Positions 10,026 through 17,213 of a stretch of DNA of 26,012 nt are shown in pieces. Location of the stretch: NCBI GenBank assembly GCA_028866335.1, contig JAGWIL010000008.1:1-26012 (forward strand), in the 5' to 3' direction. The stretch is from Rhodospirillales bacterium. Its GTDB lineage: Bacteria > Pseudomonadota > Alphaproteobacteria > Acetobacterales > Acetobacteraceae. Numbering within the stretch: the stretch's first letter is position 1; every line of letters starts with the position of its first letter. Below the pieces are notes generated by a model. That model worked only from the letters and a program-made list of their open reading frames with translations. It ran no database searches and was not told where the DNA came from. A program made the position numbers and the translations under genes.

Positions 10026-12070
10026 GCCACGACGATCGCAAACGCGCGATCGGCAAGGTGGTCTCGGTCGCGGCCGACCGCTTTGTCGTTGAGATGCACG
10101 CCGGCACCGACAACTTCACGTTCGTTGGCTTCGACGGCGTGCATTATGTGGCCCGGCTGGGATCGTTCCTGATGATTCCGTCGCAGTCCGAATATGTCGT
10201 GGTCGAGGTCGTCGGCCTGCGTGAACGCGATGCGAGCACGCCGTCCGAGCGGGGCGATTTCGACCGGGCCGGCTCGTCCAAATATCTGGATGTGGTGCCT
10301 GTCGGCATGTTGCCGATGCGTGGCGGCGCGTTCCGCTTCGGCGTGTCCGTTTTCCCGTCCCTCTATGCGGATGCGCTCTATGCGCTGGACGACGAACTCG
10401 ACCGCATCTTCGAGACCGAGGCCGCCGTGGAGCCGTCAATCGGCCCGAACGGCGGCGCCTGCGAACCCAAAGAAGCCACGCGCTACAGGGTGCTGCCGAT
10501 CGGCAAGTCGGTGGTGTTCGAGGACTACGACATCAAGGTCCGGCTAAACGAGTTTTTTGGTGGCCATGTCGCCGTCCTGGGCAACACGGGCAGCGGCAAG
10601 TCCTGTACGGTCGCATCGGTCTTGCAGTCCCTTTTCAGCAAACCCCAGGAGCATCACGCCCGTGGTGCGACGTTCATCGTCTTCGATGTCAATGGCGAGT
10701 ACCACGCCGCCCTGAACGCTTGCGCGAAAGAGGGGGGCATCGGCGTCGAGCGCGTCGTACTCGACGGCACGGCTGCTGGCTTCCGCCTGCCGCATTGGTT
10801 CCTCGAGCTGGCGGAATGGGAGTTGCTGCTGCAAGCCAGCGAGCGAACACAACTGCCGGTCCTTCGGACGGCGTTAGGTCTGACAAGTCTCTTTCATGCC
10901 AATACCCCAGATGCTCTGGCGCTGCGCGAGCACTTTGTCGCCACCTGTATCATTGAGTGCTTTCGAGGGGCAGACGGCGACTCCCCCGTATCGAAATTTC
11001 AGCGCGTCGTCTCCCTTCTCCAGAAGTATCCGACGAACGGCCTGAATATGGCGCTGTTGAACCGCTTTAGTCCAAATTTTCAGTACGGAAATTTTTCGGG
11101 AAACAACCAATCGGCATTTCTGGACGAAGTGAGAAAAAAGCTTCGGGAGGATGCACCCTTACCAGCCTACAATCGGACGCCATTCTCTTTTGATGAGCTG
11201 CACGAGTGTCTCGACTTTGCGATCCTCTATGAGGAAGCTCACGGCAACCGCCAAATTCGAGATTACTGCGCGTCAATGGTTACGCGGCTCAGATCTCTCC
11301 AAGAGAGAACAGAATATGCCTTTCTGCGTCACGAAGGAGCTGACGTTGACGCGGCTGTGAACGATATAGAATTCTTGACCAACATTGTCGGTCTGGAAAG
11401 GGCTGCTGGCGAAGCGTTCACCAAACGCAATCAGGTCATTATTATCGATCTGAATTCCGTCGAAGATGAAATTGTTGAGCTGGTAAGTGCGGTCGTCGCA
11501 CGCATGCTTTTTAGGTTCCTTCGTCATGCGGAACCAAGAAACCGTTTCCCGATACATCTGCTGCTTGAAGAGGCTCATAGGTATGTCGCCTCCGCGCCTT
11601 CCCGCTTTTCCATCGACGCCACCAAGATATTCGAGCGCATCGCCAAAGAGGGCCGCAAGTACGGCATGTTCGTGCTGCTGGCGTCCCAGCGTCCGAGCGA
11701 ACTATCCAAGACGGTCCTCAGCCAGTGTTCCAATTTTCTGGTTCACCGCATCCAGAATCCCGACGACCTTTCTCAAATTCGTCAGATGACGCCATTTATC
11801 TCGGAGTCGGTCCTGAAGCGGTTGCCGTCGTTGCCTCGGCAGCACGCGCTGGTGTTCGGTACGTCAGTCAATCTTCCCACCACCTTCAAGGTGCGGGAGG
11901 CGTCGCCGCGACCGCGTAGCGACGATACGGCCATTGTCGATCTCTGGTTCCACGAAGAAGGTCGAGTTGCGGATGTTCGTCTGGCGCCTCGAACTGTCGA
12001 TGATGACGCGGCCGGAGAGCAAGCCGTCGACGCCGCCATGGAGAACGAAGCGGAAGATGACATCTTCTGA
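10022..12070 (+). CDS. herA: HerA-type hexameric ATPase (DUF87/FtsK-HerA family)
   Basis: A 682-aa ATPase of the HerA group, which forms hexameric DNA translocases. The N-terminal part, about 150 residues, should be a HAS-like beta-barrel domain. Walker A is GNTGSGKS at 187-194, followed by FIVFDVNGEY. The Walker B region is LLLEEAH at 513-519. The sensor and arginine-finger region is around ASQRPSELSKT and LVHRIQNPDD, typical of HerA. The start ATG overlaps the SIR2 stop, and the exonuclease gene begins inside its 3' end. Roughly 10860-11580 is lower in GC than the flanking parts and has different codon use, while the Walker A and C-terminal parts match the rest of the operon; this suggests partial replacement. 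As partner of SIR2 it probably regulates NAD hydrolysis or couples it to DNA sensing (known for related pairs, inferred here). Confidence 0.9.
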   Translation: MSHDDRKRAIGKVVSVAADRFVVEMHAGTDNFTFVGFDGVHYVARLGSFLMIPSQSEYVVVEVVGLRERDASTPSERGDFDRAGSSKYLDVVPVGMLPMRGGAFRFGVSVFPSLYADALYALDDELDRIFETEAAVEPSIGPNGGACEPKEATRYRVLPIGKSVVFEDYDIKVRLNEFFGGHVAVLGNTGSGKSCTVASVLQSLFSKPQEHHARGATFIVFDVNGEYHAALNACAKEGGIGVERVVLDGTAAGFRLPHWFLELAEWELLLQASERTQLPVLRTALGLTSLFHANTPDALALREHFVATCIIECFRGADGDSPVSKFQRVVSLLQKYPTNGLNMALLNRFSPNFQYGNFSGNNQSAFLDEVRKKLREDAPLPAYNRTPFSFDELHECLDFAILYEEAHGNRQIRDYCASMVTRLRSLQERTEYAFLRHEGADVDAAVNDIEFLTNIVGLERAAGEAFTKRNQVIIIDLNSVEDEIVELVSAVVARMLFRFLRHAEPRNRFPIHLLLEEAHRYVASAPSRFSIDATKIFERIAKEGRKYGMFVLLASQRPSELSKTVLSQCSNFLVHRIQNPDDLSQIRQMTPFISESVLKRLPSLPRQHALVFGTSVNLPTTFKVREASPRPRSDDTAIVDLWFHEEGRVADVRLAPRTVDDDAAGEQAVDAAMENEAEDDIF

Positions 12071-12950
12071 CCATCTGGAGGCCATGGCGCAAACGCTGGA
12101 GGCGACGGGGGATTATCGGGTCCTTCGCCGTCTCAAACCGCGCCCATCCATTGTGCCGCCTCCTGGTGTGCCGGTCCGGCTCGGTATGCTGGTGGATGTG
12201 GAAACCACGGGGCTCGATCCTCAGCGTGATGAGATCATCGAAATCGCTATGACGCCGTTCAGCTATGGTCTGGACGGTACTGTGTTCAACGTGGGCGAAA
12301 GTTTCCAGGGGCTGCGCGAGCCGGGCGAGCCGATTACGCCGGAGATTACCGCGATCACCGGCATCACCAACGAGATGGTGGCCGGCCAGATCATCGATCC
12401 CGCCGTGGTGACCAAATTCGCGGCACCGGCTTCGCTCGTCGTCGCGCACAACGCGGCGTTCGACCGCCGCTTCCTTGAACGATTCAGCGACGTGTTCTCG
12501 ACTAAGCCGTGGGCATGCTCGCTAAGTCAGGTCGATTGGGCAGCAGAGGGGTTCGAGGGCACGAAACTCGCCTATCTCGCTCAGGCCGCAGGCTTCTTCT
12601 ACGACCGTCACCGCGCGATGCACGACTGTCTTGCTACGGTTGAGTTGCTGGCGATGCGGCTGCCCCGATCTGGCGTTACGGGCCTTAGCCGCCTCTTGGA
12701 TGGCGCTCGCGCTGTTTCCTGGCGCATCTGGGCGGAGAATTCTCCTTTCGATCTCAAGGAGACCCTGAAGGCGCGAGGATATCGCTGGAACGGTGATCCC
12801 GGTCCTCAGCCGCGCGCTTGGTACATCGATGTTCCTGAGGCTCAGCGTGAAGCTGAGGTTCGGTTCTTGAGAACGGAGATCTATCGGCGGGAGGTCGACC
12901 CCCTAGCCCGCAGGATCGATGCGTATGATCGCTTTTCAGATCGAATTTGA
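12057..12950 (+). CDS. DEDDh 3'-5' exonuclease (DnaQ/RNase T-like)
   Basis: A 297-aa exonuclease of the DnaQ fold that should remove nucleotides from 3' ends of DNA or RNA. The four acidic residues and histidine are all visible: DVETTG gives Asp47 and Glu49, HNAAFD gives Asp136, and HRAMHD gives His185 and Asp190 in the H-x4-D spacing of the DEDDh class. A C-terminal part of about 60 residues with GYRW and RAWY resembles the small tail domain found in some stand-alone exonucleases of Alphaproteobacteria. The start at 12057 overlaps herA by 14 bp; 12084 (ATGGCG) is a second possibility, but its GGAG is too close. The frame is open further upstream into herA, but that part is herA read in another frame. 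Its place as last gene of the operon links it to SIR2-HerA; a specific role is inference. Confidence 0.85.
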   Translation: MTSSDHLEAMAQTLEATGDYRVLRRLKPRPSIVPPPGVPVRLGMLVDVETTGLDPQRDEIIEIAMTPFSYGLDGTVFNVGESFQGLREPGEPITPEITAITGITNEMVAGQIIDPAVVTKFAAPASLVVAHNAAFDRRFLERFSDVFSTKPWACSLSQVDWAAEGFEGTKLAYLAQAAGFFYDRHRAMHDCLATVELLAMRLPRSGVTGLSRLLDGARAVSWRIWAENSPFDLKETLKARGYRWNGDPGPQPRAWYIDVPEAQREAEVRFLRTEIYRREVDPLARRIDAYDRFSDRI

Positions 12951-13082
12951 CCTGCATCCAGGACCTGGCCGATCTCCTCAATCAGACCTACAAATTCGGT
13001 CCGCGCTCCCCTGCAACGGAAATGGCCGACGTTCGCTTCCGCCACGGTGGACACCATGTGGACACCAGGCTTGAAAAGCGAA
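12951..13082. other. Right end of the defence island, noncoding, with short direct repeat
   Basis: No gene can be supported here. The stretch contains two copies of GTGGACACC (13047-13055 and 13058-13066) with 11-bp spacing, next to the 3' side of the tRNA gene. Repeats of this kind next to a tRNA could be arm-type binding sites for a tyrosine integrase, but no integrase gene is present in the window. The frame through the repeats does not resemble a complete protein. Confidence 0.4.
13047..13066. repeat. 9-bp direct repeat GTGGACACC, two copies
   Basis: Two perfect copies of GTGGACACC separated by AT, at 13047-13055 and 13058-13066. The 11-bp period puts both copies on the same face of the helix, compatible with a protein binding side by side. 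Location about 70 bp from the tRNA-Gly 3' end suggests a link with integration of the island; a chance repeat cannot be excluded. Confidence 0.4.
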
Positions 13083-13102
13083 GGGCCGCCTTTCGGCGGC
13101 CC
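13083..13102 (-). terminator. Terminator hairpin downstream of tRNA-Gly
   Basis: A perfect 8-bp stem, GGGCCGCC pairing with GGCGGCCC, closes a 4-base loop that reads GAAA on the minus strand. On that strand it is followed by TTCGCTTTTC, a T-rich tail. It lies 32 bp after the 3' end of the minus-strand tRNA and most likely ends its transcript. On the plus strand the tail (TCTCATAA) is weak, so it may only partly serve the defence operon. Confidence 0.6.
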
Positions 13103-13134
13103 TCTCATAACGCTCTGATTTCCTTGAGGAAACT

Positions 13135-13209
13135 TGGAGCGGGCGAAGGGATTCGAACCCTCGACCCCAACCTTGGCAAGGTTGTGCTCTACCCCTGAGC
13201 TACGCCCGC
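13135..13209 (-). tRNA. tRNA-Gly (anticodon GCC)
   Basis: Read on the minus strand, the gene gives a complete cloverleaf of 75 nt. The 7-bp acceptor stem GCGGGCG pairs with CGCCCGC. The D arm has GTAGCTCAGGGGTAGAGC, the anticodon stem CAACC/GGTTG holds the loop TTGCCAA with anticodon GCC (13175-13177 on the plus strand), and the T arm has GGTTCGAATCC. Discriminator T and CCA are encoded. It is intact despite lying next to a foreign island, as expected if the integrating element restored the 3' end. A translated frame across it (…RTLDPNLGKVV) is a well-known spurious protein. Confidence 0.97.
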
Positions 13210-13227
13210 TCGCGGCGTGGGAGGCTC

Positions 13228-13254
13228 TTTATAGGAGCCCGAATTGGATTGCAA
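13228..13254 (-). promoter_or_regulatory. Promoter of tRNA-Gly
   Basis: On the minus strand TTGCAA (13249-13254) is followed after 15 bp by TATAAA (13228-13233), which lies about 18 bp before the mature tRNA 5' end. The sequence after the -10 is GC-rich (GAGCCTCCC), as in stringently controlled tRNA promoters. The 15-bp spacer is short, which lowers confidence. Confidence 0.5.
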
Positions 13255-13266
13255 GCCAGTGAATAC

Positions 13267-13302
13267 GATTGCCGCGACAGGGTGTGAGCCGCGGCGGCAA
13301 TC
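13267..13302. repeat. 9-bp inverted repeat upstream of the thioredoxin gene
   Basis: GATTGCCGC (13267-13275) and its exact complement GCGGCAATC (13294-13302) enclose 18 bp. The repeat ends one base before a CTATAT hexamer (13303-13308) that fits an alphaproteobacterial -10, while no good -35 is visible. The position suggests an operator or activator site for the downstream gene; a chance repeat in GC-rich DNA is possible. Confidence 0.4.
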
Positions 13303-13308
13303 CTATAT
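13303..13308 (+). promoter_or_regulatory. Possible -10 element of the thioredoxin operon
   Basis: CTATAT matches the alphaproteobacterial -10 consensus and lies 33 bp before the ATG at 13342. No matching -35 is found at the right distance, where the inverted repeat lies instead. If real, the promoter probably needs an activator. Confidence 0.35.
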
Positions 13309-13341
13309 AAGGGCTTAGAACTTTATGGCGGAACAGAATAA

Positions 13342-14280
13342 ATGAGTACGTTGTTCAACGATACGGCTGGCGCGCCGGCTGCCGAGGTGGTGGATTCCAT
13401 TATCGAGGGCGACCAGGCCAATTTCATGGCCGATGTGATCGAGGCGTCTCAGGAACGGCCGATCATCGTGGATTTCTGGGCCACCTGGTGCGGGCCTTGC
13501 AAAACCCTGACCCCCGCGCTGGAGCGCGTGACCCGCGCCCAAAACGGCCGGGTGCGGCTGGTGAAGATTGATGTGGATAAAAACCGGGAGCTGGTGGCGC
13601 AGCTCACGCGCATGGGGTTGCCGTTGCAATCCGTGCCAACGGTGGTGGCTTTCTGGCAAGGGCAAATTGCCGACACGTTTTCAGGTGCGCTGCCCGAGAG
13701 CGAGGTGAAGCGTTTTGTGGAGGCGCTGCTGAAGCTGAGCGGCACGGCGGCACCGGGGGAGGCGCTGATCGCCGAAGCCAAGGCGCTGTTGGAGCAGGGC
13801 CAGGCGGAGGAAGCCGCGCAATATTTCGGTGCGGCTTTGCAGGAGGCCCAGGACAAGCCGGAAGCCTGGGGCGGGATGGTGCGCGCCTTACTCGCCATGG
13901 GCGAGGAACATCAGGCCGGGGAGGTTTTGGCTCAGGTTCCGCCAGCCCTGGCTGAGCATGTTGAAATTTCCGGTGCCAGGGCCGCGCTGGCATTGGCGCA
14001 GGAAGGGCGTAAGGCACAATCCGCTATGTCTGGCCTGGAAGGCCGCTTGGCCGCGAATCCGGATGACCACGAAGCACGCTACGAACTTGCTGCGGCGCTG
14101 AACGCAACAGGCGCGCGCGCCGAAGCGGCGGCGGCGCTGCTGGAGATCATAAAACGTGACCGTGCCTGGAAAGAGGATGGTGCGCGGCTGCAATTGCTGA
14201 AATTCTTCGAGGCCTGGGGGATGGATGACCCCGCCAGCATGGCGGCGCGGCGTAAGCTCTCTGCCCTGCTGTTCAGTTAA
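13342..14280 (+). CDS. cnoX: CnoX/YbbN-type thioredoxin with TPR-like C-terminal part
   Basis: A 312-aa cytoplasmic protein with an N-terminal thioredoxin domain (about residues 20-130) and a C-terminal helical region of TPR type (about 140-310), the layout of CnoX/YbbN. Such proteins act as holdases and thioredoxins, protecting substrates from oxidation and passing them to refolding chaperones. The active site is WCGPC with Cys50 and Cys53, and the cis-proline loop reads SVPT. Escherichia coli CnoX lacks the redox pair; this one keeps it, as in the Caulobacter form, so it should also reduce disulfides. The start ATG at 13342 has GGCGGAAC upstream. It is followed after 4 bp by the LON-domain gene and then the Trm112-like gene, a cluster I recall from other Alphaproteobacteria, so these three are probably one operon. 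Confidence 0.88.
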   Translation: MSTLFNDTAGAPAAEVVDSIIEGDQANFMADVIEASQERPIIVDFWATWCGPCKTLTPALERVTRAQNGRVRLVKIDVDKNRELVAQLTRMGLPLQSVPTVVAFWQGQIADTFSGALPESEVKRFVEALLKLSGTAAPGEALIAEAKALLEQGQAEEAAQYFGAALQEAQDKPEAWGGMVRALLAMGEEHQAGEVLAQVPPALAEHVEISGARAALALAQEGRKAQSAMSGLEGRLAANPDDHEARYELAAALNATGARAEAAAALLEIIKRDRAWKEDGARLQLLKFFEAWGMDDPASMAARRKLSALLFS

Positions 14281-14284
14281 GCGC

Positions 14285-14956
14285 ATGAGCGTGCCCCCGG
14301 TAAGGCTTGAAGATTTGCCGGACGAATTTCCGGTTTTCCCGTTAAGCGGTGCGCTTTTGTTGCCGCGGGGGCGGCTGCCGCTGAATATCTTCGAGCCGCG
14401 CTATTTGGCCATGGTGGAAGATGCGCTGGGGCAGGGGCGCTATTTTGGCATGGTGCAACCAGATAAGCGCCTGCCGCGCGGGGAGAACGGGCCGGGGCTC
14501 TACCGCACCGGCTGCCTTGGGCGCATTTCCGCTTTCGAGGAAACCGATGACGGGCGGTATTTAATTACGCTCACCGGCGTGCTCCGCTTCACCATCGCCG
14601 AGGAGGTGGAGATGCGGCGCGGGTATCGCTGTGTTCATGCCGGGCTTTCCGGCTTTGCGGCGGATTTGCACGCGGATGACGAGGTTTTGCCCTTTTCCCG
14701 GCAGATATTACTGGATGCGCTGGGCCGTTATTTTGCAGCCGCGGGGGTTGAGGCGAATTGGGAGGCGATTGCCGAGATGAACGACGCCGCCTTGGTTGTT
14801 TCGCTTTGCATGGCTTGCCCTTTTGAGCCAGAGGAAAAGCAGGCGCTGCTGGAAGCGAAAGACCCGTTGCTGCGCGCCGCGGCCTTACGCGCTTTACTCG
14901 AAATCGATTCCTTCGATGGCGGCCCAGGAAATGGCATAACACCAAAGGCGAGTTAA
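14285..14956 (+). CDS. LON substrate-binding-domain protein (stand-alone)
   Basis: A 223-aa protein consisting of the LON N-terminal substrate-binding domain without ATPase or protease parts. The usual opening pattern is present: FPVFPLSGALLLPRGRLPL, then IFEPRYLAM and a YFGMVQ segment. Its function in bacteria is not settled; a role in recognising unfolded proteins is suggested by the domain and by the chaperone-like gene just before it. The ATG at 14285 lies 4 bp after the thioredoxin stop. An in-frame ATG at 14225 lies inside the preceding gene and is unlikely. Confidence 0.88.
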   Translation: MSVPPVRLEDLPDEFPVFPLSGALLLPRGRLPLNIFEPRYLAMVEDALGQGRYFGMVQPDKRLPRGENGPGLYRTGCLGRISAFEETDDGRYLITLTGVLRFTIAEEVEMRRGYRCVHAGLSGFAADLHADDEVLPFSRQILLDALGRYFAAAGVEANWEAIAEMNDAALVVSLCMACPFEPEEKQALLEAKDPLLRAAALRALLEIDSFDGGPGNGITPKAS

Positions 14957-14959
14957 AAC

Positions 14960-15154
14960 ATGACAAGCGAGACAAATGAGCCGGGACTGGACCCACGCCT
15001 GCTGGAAATGCTGATTTGCCCGGTAACGCGGGGGCCGTTGCGCTATGACCGCGAACGCAACGAATTGATTAGCGAAAAAGCCGGGCTTGCTTTTCCTATC
15101 CGCAATGGCATTCCGGTTATGTTGGCGGAGGAAGCGCGGCCGCTGACAGAATGA
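14960..15154 (+). CDS. Trm112/UPF0434-family small protein
   Basis: A 64-aa protein of the Trm112 family. It shows the family pattern [13 protein letters not shown], then [14 protein letters not shown] near the C-terminus. Eukaryotic and archaeal Trm112 activate methyltransferases, and the bacterial small proteins are thought to be similar adaptors, without firm proof. It keeps only one cysteine, so a zinc site is not expected, as in other bacterial members. It starts 3 bp after the LON-domain gene and is probably the last gene of that operon. Confidence 0.87.
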   Translation: MTSETNEPGLDPRLLEMLICPVTRGPLRYDRERNELISEKAGLAFPIRNGIPVMLAEEARPLTE

Positions 15155-15178
15155 AACGGCAGCCTCGCCGGAATTTGA

Positions 15179-16609
15179 ATGTCTGATAGCCAAACTATAG
15201 AGACGGATGCCTCGACACGGCGGGTGCGCACCACGGCAATCATCGTCGCCATTGCCTTGTTCATGCAGAACCTCGACTCGACGGTGGTGACAACGGCACT
15301 GCCCGCGATGGCGAAAAGCTTTCACATCGACCCGTTATACATGTCGGTGTCCGTCACGTCTTATCTCATTGCGCTGTCGGTATTCATCCCGGCCTCAGGG
15401 TGGGTGGCGGACAGGTTCGGGGCGCGGCAGGTGTTCCGTATCTCGATTGTTGTTTTCACACTCGGTTCGATATTTTGTGGTATCGCCCCCAATCTGCTGG
15501 TGCTGGTGGCCGCGAGGGTGCTCCAGGGCGTGGGGGGAGCGATGATGCTGCCGGTGGGGCGGCTGTTGTTGCTGCGCTCGGTCAGCCGCTCGCAAATGGT
15601 TTCAGCAATGACCTGGCTGACCATGCCGGCATTGCTGGGCCCTGTTTTGGGGCCGCCGCTGGGCGGACTTATTGTCTCTGTCGCCTCCTGGCGCTGGGTG
15701 TTTGATATCAATGTGCCCATCGGCATTGCGGGTGCGGTTGCGGTCTCGCTGTTTATTCCTGATGTGCGGGAGGAAGGGCGCGGCGGGCATCTCGACAGTT
15801 TTGGTTTGATATATTCTGGCTTGGCCATGGCGTTTTTGATGGCGGGCATGGAAACGCTGGGGCGCGGGCTTGTGCCGCCTTTCTGGACCTTGCTTGCCTT
15901 CGCCGGTGGCGCGGGAGCCTGCCTGGCCTATTGGCGGCATGCAAAGCGGGCGGATAACCCGGTGCTCGATTTCTCCTTGTTCAAGGTTGAAACATTCAGG
16001 GTCTCCCTAACGGCGGGCAGCCTGTTCAGAATCGCCATTGGCGCGTTCCCGTTTCTATTGCCGCTTATGCTGCAACTCGGCTTTGGTAAATCGCCGCTTC
16101 AAAGTGGGTTGATTACGTTTGCCAGCGCCGCGGGTGCCATTGCGATGAAGGTGGCGGCGGTGCCCTCGCTCGACCGTTTCGGCTTCCGTAATGTGCTCAT
16201 CTGGAATGGTGTGGTAACAGCAATGGCCATGGCTGTTACCACAGCGTTCTCGCCAGCCTGGCCACCTGTGCTCATGAGTACGATTTTATTCGCCGCGGGT
16301 TTTTTTAGATCTTTGCAGTTCACGGCGTTTAACACCATCGCTTATGGCGACATTCCCCGGTCGCGCATGTCCGCCGCAACCACTTTATACACAACAATAC
16401 AACAGCTTTCTTTAACCATGGGGGTGGTACTGGGAGCGGCAAGCCTGGAAATTTCCAGCCAGCTTTCAGGCCATGCCTCGCCTGCGTTATCTGATTACAG
16501 GGTGGCCTTCATGGTGGTGAGTTTAATCGCGCTGCTGGGCTCACCTTTATGCGCGCGGCTTTCAAAAAATGCGGGCGAGGCGCTTACCCACCATCCGCCC
16601 ACGGGGTAG
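15179..16609 (+). CDS. MFS drug efflux transporter, DHA2 family
   Basis: A 476-aa inner-membrane protein with about 13-14 hydrophobic segments, expected for the DHA2 (14-segment) family of proton-driven exporters. TM1 carries the family motif LDSTVVTTALP, and the loop after TM2 carries GWVADRFGARQV, which corresponds to MFS motif A. The segment GPVLGPPLGG after TM5 fits motif C, typical of exporters. The substrate cannot be read from sequence. It starts 24 bp after the Trm112-like gene and ends directly against the convergent SixA-type gene (no gap), so no separate terminator is visible. The ATG at 15179 is preceded by a weak ribosome-binding site. Confidence 0.9.
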   Translation: MSDSQTIETDASTRRVRTTAIIVAIALFMQNLDSTVVTTALPAMAKSFHIDPLYMSVSVTSYLIALSVFIPASGWVADRFGARQVFRISIVVFTLGSIFCGIAPNLLVLVAARVLQGVGGAMMLPVGRLLLLRSVSRSQMVSAMTWLTMPALLGPVLGPPLGGLIVSVASWRWVFDINVPIGIAGAVAVSLFIPDVREEGRGGHLDSFGLIYSGLAMAFLMAGMETLGRGLVPPFWTLLAFAGGAGACLAYWRHAKRADNPVLDFSLFKVETFRVSLTAGSLFRIAIGAFPFLLPLMLQLGFGKSPLQSGLITFASAAGAIAMKVAAVPSLDRFGFRNVLIWNGVVTAMAMAVTTAFSPAWPPVLMSTILFAAGFFRSLQFTAFNTIAYGDIPRSRMSAATTLYTTIQQLSLTMGVVLGAASLEISSQLSGHASPALSDYRVAFMVVSLIALLGSPLCARLSKNAGEALTHHPPTG

Positions 16610-17140
16610 TCAGCCGATATCCTTCGGCAACAGGAAGCGCTTAAAACTGGCACTGCCCTGGCCAAGCTTTTTCCAGGTGGTGGCAACAAGAAATTCAGCA
16701 AGGGCGGCGGTTGGGTAGCTCTCATCGATTCGGGCGGCGGCGTCGTCTGGCCTGTCTGGCCCCGCCAGTTGCAATGCCAGTTCGTGCAGACCGGGATTAT
16801 GACCGATGACGATGGCGCTGCGTACGGTTTCGGGCAGGCCGCGCAATTGGCCAAGAATTTGCGCGGGCGTTGCCATATAAAGCTGGGGCAGCGATTCGAT
16901 GTTCGGCCATTCATCCCATACGGGCGCGTTCTCTAGTTCTTCCAGGGTTTGCTGCGTGCGAGTTGCAGTGGAAACCAGCACGACCTCCGGCGCCAACCCG
17001 GCCTGGCGCATGGCCTCACCAATTTTTCCCGCAGCGTGGCGGCCTTTATCGGTTAATGCGCGGCTGTGGTCAGCCTGCCCCCGGGAAGCTGTTTCCGCCT
17101 TGGCGTGACGAAGAAAAATCAACTGGTGCATAAATGTCAT
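16610..17140 (-). CDS. sixA: SixA-type histidine phosphatase
   Basis: A 176-aa protein of the histidine phosphatase (phosphoglycerate mutase-like) superfamily in its short SixA form. The N-terminal LRHAKAE holds the nucleophilic His12, preceded by Arg11. The second conserved histidine is in VIGHNPGLHELA. SixA removes phosphate from histidine on phosphotransfer proteins; the partner here is not known. M4 (17131) is an alternative start, but neither has a clear ribosome-binding site. It converges with the MFS gene without a gap and is divergent from the exported protein gene at 17214. Confidence 0.88.
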   Translation of the reverse strand: MTFMHQLIFLRHAKAETASRGQADHSRALTDKGRHAAGKIGEAMRQAGLAPEVVLVSTATRTQQTLEELENAPVWDEWPNIESLPQLYMATPAQILGQLRGLPETVRSAIVIGHNPGLHELALQLAGPDRPDDAAARIDESYPTAALAEFLVATTWKKLGQGSASFKRFLLPKDIG

Positions 17141-17150
17141 TGTGCCACGA

Positions 17151-17179
17151 TTGAGCCAAGCTGTCGCCTCTGCCTAACA
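17151..17179 (+). promoter_or_regulatory. Possible promoter of the exported DUF6134-like gene
   Basis: TTGAGC (17151-17156), a 17-bp spacer, and CTAACA (17174-17179) lie 34 bp before the ATG at 17214. The -10 fits the alphaproteobacterial pattern in four of six bases. Weak, but in the right place for this gene, which has no upstream partner on the same strand. Confidence 0.35.
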
Positions 17180-17213
17180 GATCGAAAATGTACATAAAGG
17201 GGTCATAAAACGA

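Noticed and set aside
11934..12056. Upstream extension of the exonuclease frame into herA
   Set aside because: This part codes for the C-terminus of HerA in another frame. The exonuclease motifs begin well after 12084, and starts at 12057 or 12084 are enough.
12947..13198. Open frame of 83 codons ending across the tRNA
   Set aside because: Its end, GIRTLDPNLGKVV, is the well-known false protein read from the antisense of a tRNA gene.
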